Part shown: positions 6,072-6,979 of the stretch, one piece after another
Layout: every line of letters starts with the position of its first letter
How positions within the stretch are numbered: the first letter of the stretch is position 1
From: Leptolyngbya sp. SIO4C5
Lineage (GTDB): Bacteria > Cyanobacteriota > Cyanobacteriia > Phormidesmidales > Phormidesmidaceae
Assembly (NCBI GenBank): GCA_010671965.1
Contig: JAAHIC010000229.1
Span: 1-6,979 of the forward strand
Reading direction: 5' to 3'
Length of the DNA stretch: 6,979 bases
Position numbers and translations under genes: made by a program
The notes under the pieces: model-generated
The model's database searches: none
The model's input: only the letters and a program-made list of their open reading frames with translations
What the model was told of the DNA's origin: nothing

Positions 6072-6850
6072 GACTCTCCCTCTCCAAATGTGGGAGTGAC
6101 GGCAAAGTTCATGCGAGCCAGTCCTCCGGGGGCTAAGCGAACTAGGCGAGATTGGCTGTTATTTTCAATGCGATAGAGATTGGGGGCCAGCGTATAACCG
6201 GGCAGGCTGCTGAGATCCAGCGTGCCGACGCGATTACCCGAAACAACATTGGCGATCGAAAACAGACCTTCCGGGTCGGTAATGATGCGATTACCATCGT
6301 CCATGAAAACAACGGCATTGGGAACGCCCGCTTCTCCCGGCTGCTGCTCGCCATCAAAGTTTTTATCGACAAAGACGCGGCCAATAATTGTGCCGCAGTC
6401 GGACAAAATACCGGGCCTGATGGTGAGCTGAAAAACGGCTGCAGCCGGTGGAATACCGGGTGCGGAAACCTGCGCTACGTTCTGCCCAGAACCGCGAATC
6501 GCATCGGGTGTGAGCAGAGCTGCATAGACAACCTCTAAGCGCTGACCGGGGGCTAAGGACACCGTGGCAAACTGAAAAACAACCTGATTGCCGTTGGGCG
6601 TCACTTCACTGGGGGTTACCGGAGTGCCTTCGACTGCGGCCCTGATGGAGTTGTCTACGTAGGTCAATCCCAGCGGCAACTGGTCTGCAACGGTAATCGG
6701 CGCAGCCGTAGCCTCACCCGTGTTTTGAATTAATAGCCGATAGAGCACCACATCACCTGGCTCAGCGGCTGCTCGATCCGCTGTTTTGGTGATACTGAGG
6801 GCGGGCTGCCCCGGCGTTTGAAATGAGGTTTCGTTGGAGTTGACAGAAGC
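6068..6850 (-). CDS. DUF11 / SdrD-like repeat protein, N-terminus missing
   Basis: This is the 3' part of an exported envelope protein and the first recognisable gene of the operon. The frame is open well upstream of the GTG at 6751. Residues encoded from 6850 read SVNSNETSFQ, then ALSITKTAD...EPGDVVLYRLLIQNTG, which is the canonical beginning of a DUF11 domain, so GTG 6751 is not the true start. DUF11 covers roughly residues 17-140 of the 260 visible (ITVADQLPLGLTYVDNS, then SLAPGQRLEVVYAALL). An SdrD/carboxypeptidase-regulatory-like beta-sandwich follows at about 150-255 (CGTIIGRVFVDKNFDGEQQPGE, where the DxNxDG-like loop suggests calcium, and ITDPEGLFSIANV). The signal peptide is not present; coding sense ends near 6850, where a different high-GC segment begins, and an in-frame stop follows at 6871-6869. 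The stop overlaps the barrel gene start by 4 nt. The product is probably a surface or periplasmic partner of the barrel. Confidence 0.8.
   Translation of the reverse strand, partial: ASVNSNETSFQTPGQPALSITKTADRAAAEPGDVVLYRLLIQNTGEATAAPITVADQLPLGLTYVDNSIRAAVEGTPVTPSEVTPNGNQVVFQFATVSLAPGQRLEVVYAALLTPDAIRGSGQNVAQVSAPGIPPAAAVFQLTIRPGILSDCGTIIGRVFVDKNFDGEQQPGEAGVPNAVVFMDDGNRIITDPEGLFSIANVVSGNRVGTLDLSSLPGYTLAPNLYRIENNSQSRLVRLAPGGLARMNFAVTPTFGEGES
6074..6085 (-). promoter_or_regulatory. Purine-rich Shine-Dalgarno for the barrel gene
   Basis: The minus strand reads GGAGAGGGAGAG just before TC-ATG-ATG. GGAG lies 10 nt before the first ATG (6071-6069). GGGAG lies 4 nt before the first and 7 nt before the second ATG (6068-6066), so either methionine could be used; the second is the better spaced for GGGAG. 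The motif is inside the 3' end of the upstream DUF11 gene, where it encodes GEGES. Confidence 0.7.
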
Positions 6851-6858
6851 TTGCCATC
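6845..6858. other. Probable right chimeric junction, with a HindIII site
   Basis: To the left, the minus-strand frame is a DUF11 protein that has lost its N-terminus. To the right, in a different reading frame of the same strand, is a PTS EIIA motif. GC rises to about 71% for 6852-6979. The palindrome AAGCTT (HindIII) lies at 6847-6852, exactly in the breakpoint zone. This may be a ligation scar or a coincidence. The two gene fragments are out of frame with each other, so this is not a natural fusion. Confidence 0.65.
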
Positions 6859-6979
6859 GCCAGGCCGCTCAACCCCTCGCACTTGCCGTGGGGGATGGCC
6901 AGCCCGTGGCCGATGCCGGTGGTGCGGGTCTGCTCGCGTGCCCAGACGGCGTCCTTGAGGGACTGCGGATCGTTGACGC
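6852..6979 (-). CDS. PTS EIIA type-2 domain fragment (foreign, high GC)
   Basis: The 42 codons from 6977 to 6852 read VNDPQSLKDAVWAREQTRTT, then GIGHGLAIPHGKCEGLSGLA and MA. This matches the PTS EIIA type-2 (fructose/mannitol, PtsN-like) signature: a conserved R-E-Q then TTGIGxGLAIPHG, in which the histidine of IPHG (codon at 6890-6888) is the residue phosphorylated by HPr in this family. The N-terminal part lies beyond the window edge. On the other side the motif stops after GLAMA, where homologues continue with more beta-strand sequence, and the frame runs on without sense into the DUF11 gene to a TGA at 6764-6762. Cyanobacteria generally lack sugar PTS, and the composition (about 71% GC, no HIP1) differs from the rest. 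The source is probably another high-GC bacterium; the short GLAIPHGKC pattern reminds me of planctomycete proteins, but this is weak. Confidence 0.75.

Noticed and set aside
6152..6538. Plus-strand 128-codon open frame opposite the DUF11/SdrD gene
   Set aside because: It is antisense to a well-supported domain-bearing frame and has no recognisable product.
6068..6751. Taking GTG at 6751 as the true start of the DUF11 gene
   Set aside because: The upstream in-frame codons give SITKTAD...EPGD, the usual beginning of a DUF11 domain, and no signal peptide follows GTG 6751. The gene is therefore N-terminally truncated at the join, not started there.
6762..6977. A natural PTS EIIA protein with a new C-terminal extension of about 30 residues
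   Set aside because: The extra residues are an out-of-frame reading of the DUF11 gene's 5' region, so they carry no independent coding signal.
1..6979. CRISPR array, tRNA, rRNA or insertion sequence
   Set aside because: I saw no regularly spaced direct repeats, cloverleaf-like sequence, rRNA motif, transposase frame or terminal inverted repeats.

Overview
The window is the interior of a cyanobacterial gene cluster, with a short piece of unrelated-looking DNA joined at each end. The cyanobacterial assignment rests mainly on 15 copies of the octamer GCGATCGC (HIP1) between 529 and 5553, far above chance and typical of cyanobacterial chromosomes. The gene content agrees: CSLREA/beta-helix, DUF11/SdrD-like and OmpA-type envelope proteins. 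I cannot name a genus.

Layout, read on the minus strand in transcription order: (a) 6979-6852, the tail of a high-GC (about 71%) open frame with a clear PTS EIIA type-2 active-site motif, cut by the window edge and by a join near 6850; (b) 6850-6068, a DUF11 plus SdrD/carboxypeptidase-regulatory-like protein that has lost its N-terminus at that join; (c) 6071-2496, a 1191-residue exported protein with an Ig-like domain and a very large outer-membrane beta-barrel; (d) 2496-445, a 683-residue exported beta-helix protein ending in an OmpA peptidoglycan-binding domain; (e) an 85-nt gap without a clear terminator; (f) 359 to about 129, an AT-rich (about 37% GC) fragment giving the signal peptide and first residues of another surface protein, which loses its resemblance to that family near 128; (g) 130-1, about 59% GC, open on the plus strand from the window edge and unrecognised.

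Genes b, c and d overlap by 4 nt (ATGA) and 1 nt (TAATG), and strong Shine-Dalgarno sequences lie inside the upstream coding ends, so they are almost certainly one translationally coupled operon. Together they encode a cell-envelope apparatus: a repeat/Ig-type exported protein, an outer-membrane barrel with a periplasmic or surface Ig-like domain and a long acidic linker, and a beta-helix protein tethered to peptidoglycan. From memory, proteobacterial proteins carry the same module order (DUF11, regulatory-like domain, OmpA, Ig-like, YPVYGD-type barrel) in a single giant chain. This operon would then be a split, multi-subunit version. Its substrate or ligand is unknown, and the truncated downstream surface protein is a candidate partner.

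The two ends are best explained as assembly or amplification chimeras, not as natural gene neighbours. Neither fragment should be used to infer the organism's metabolism.
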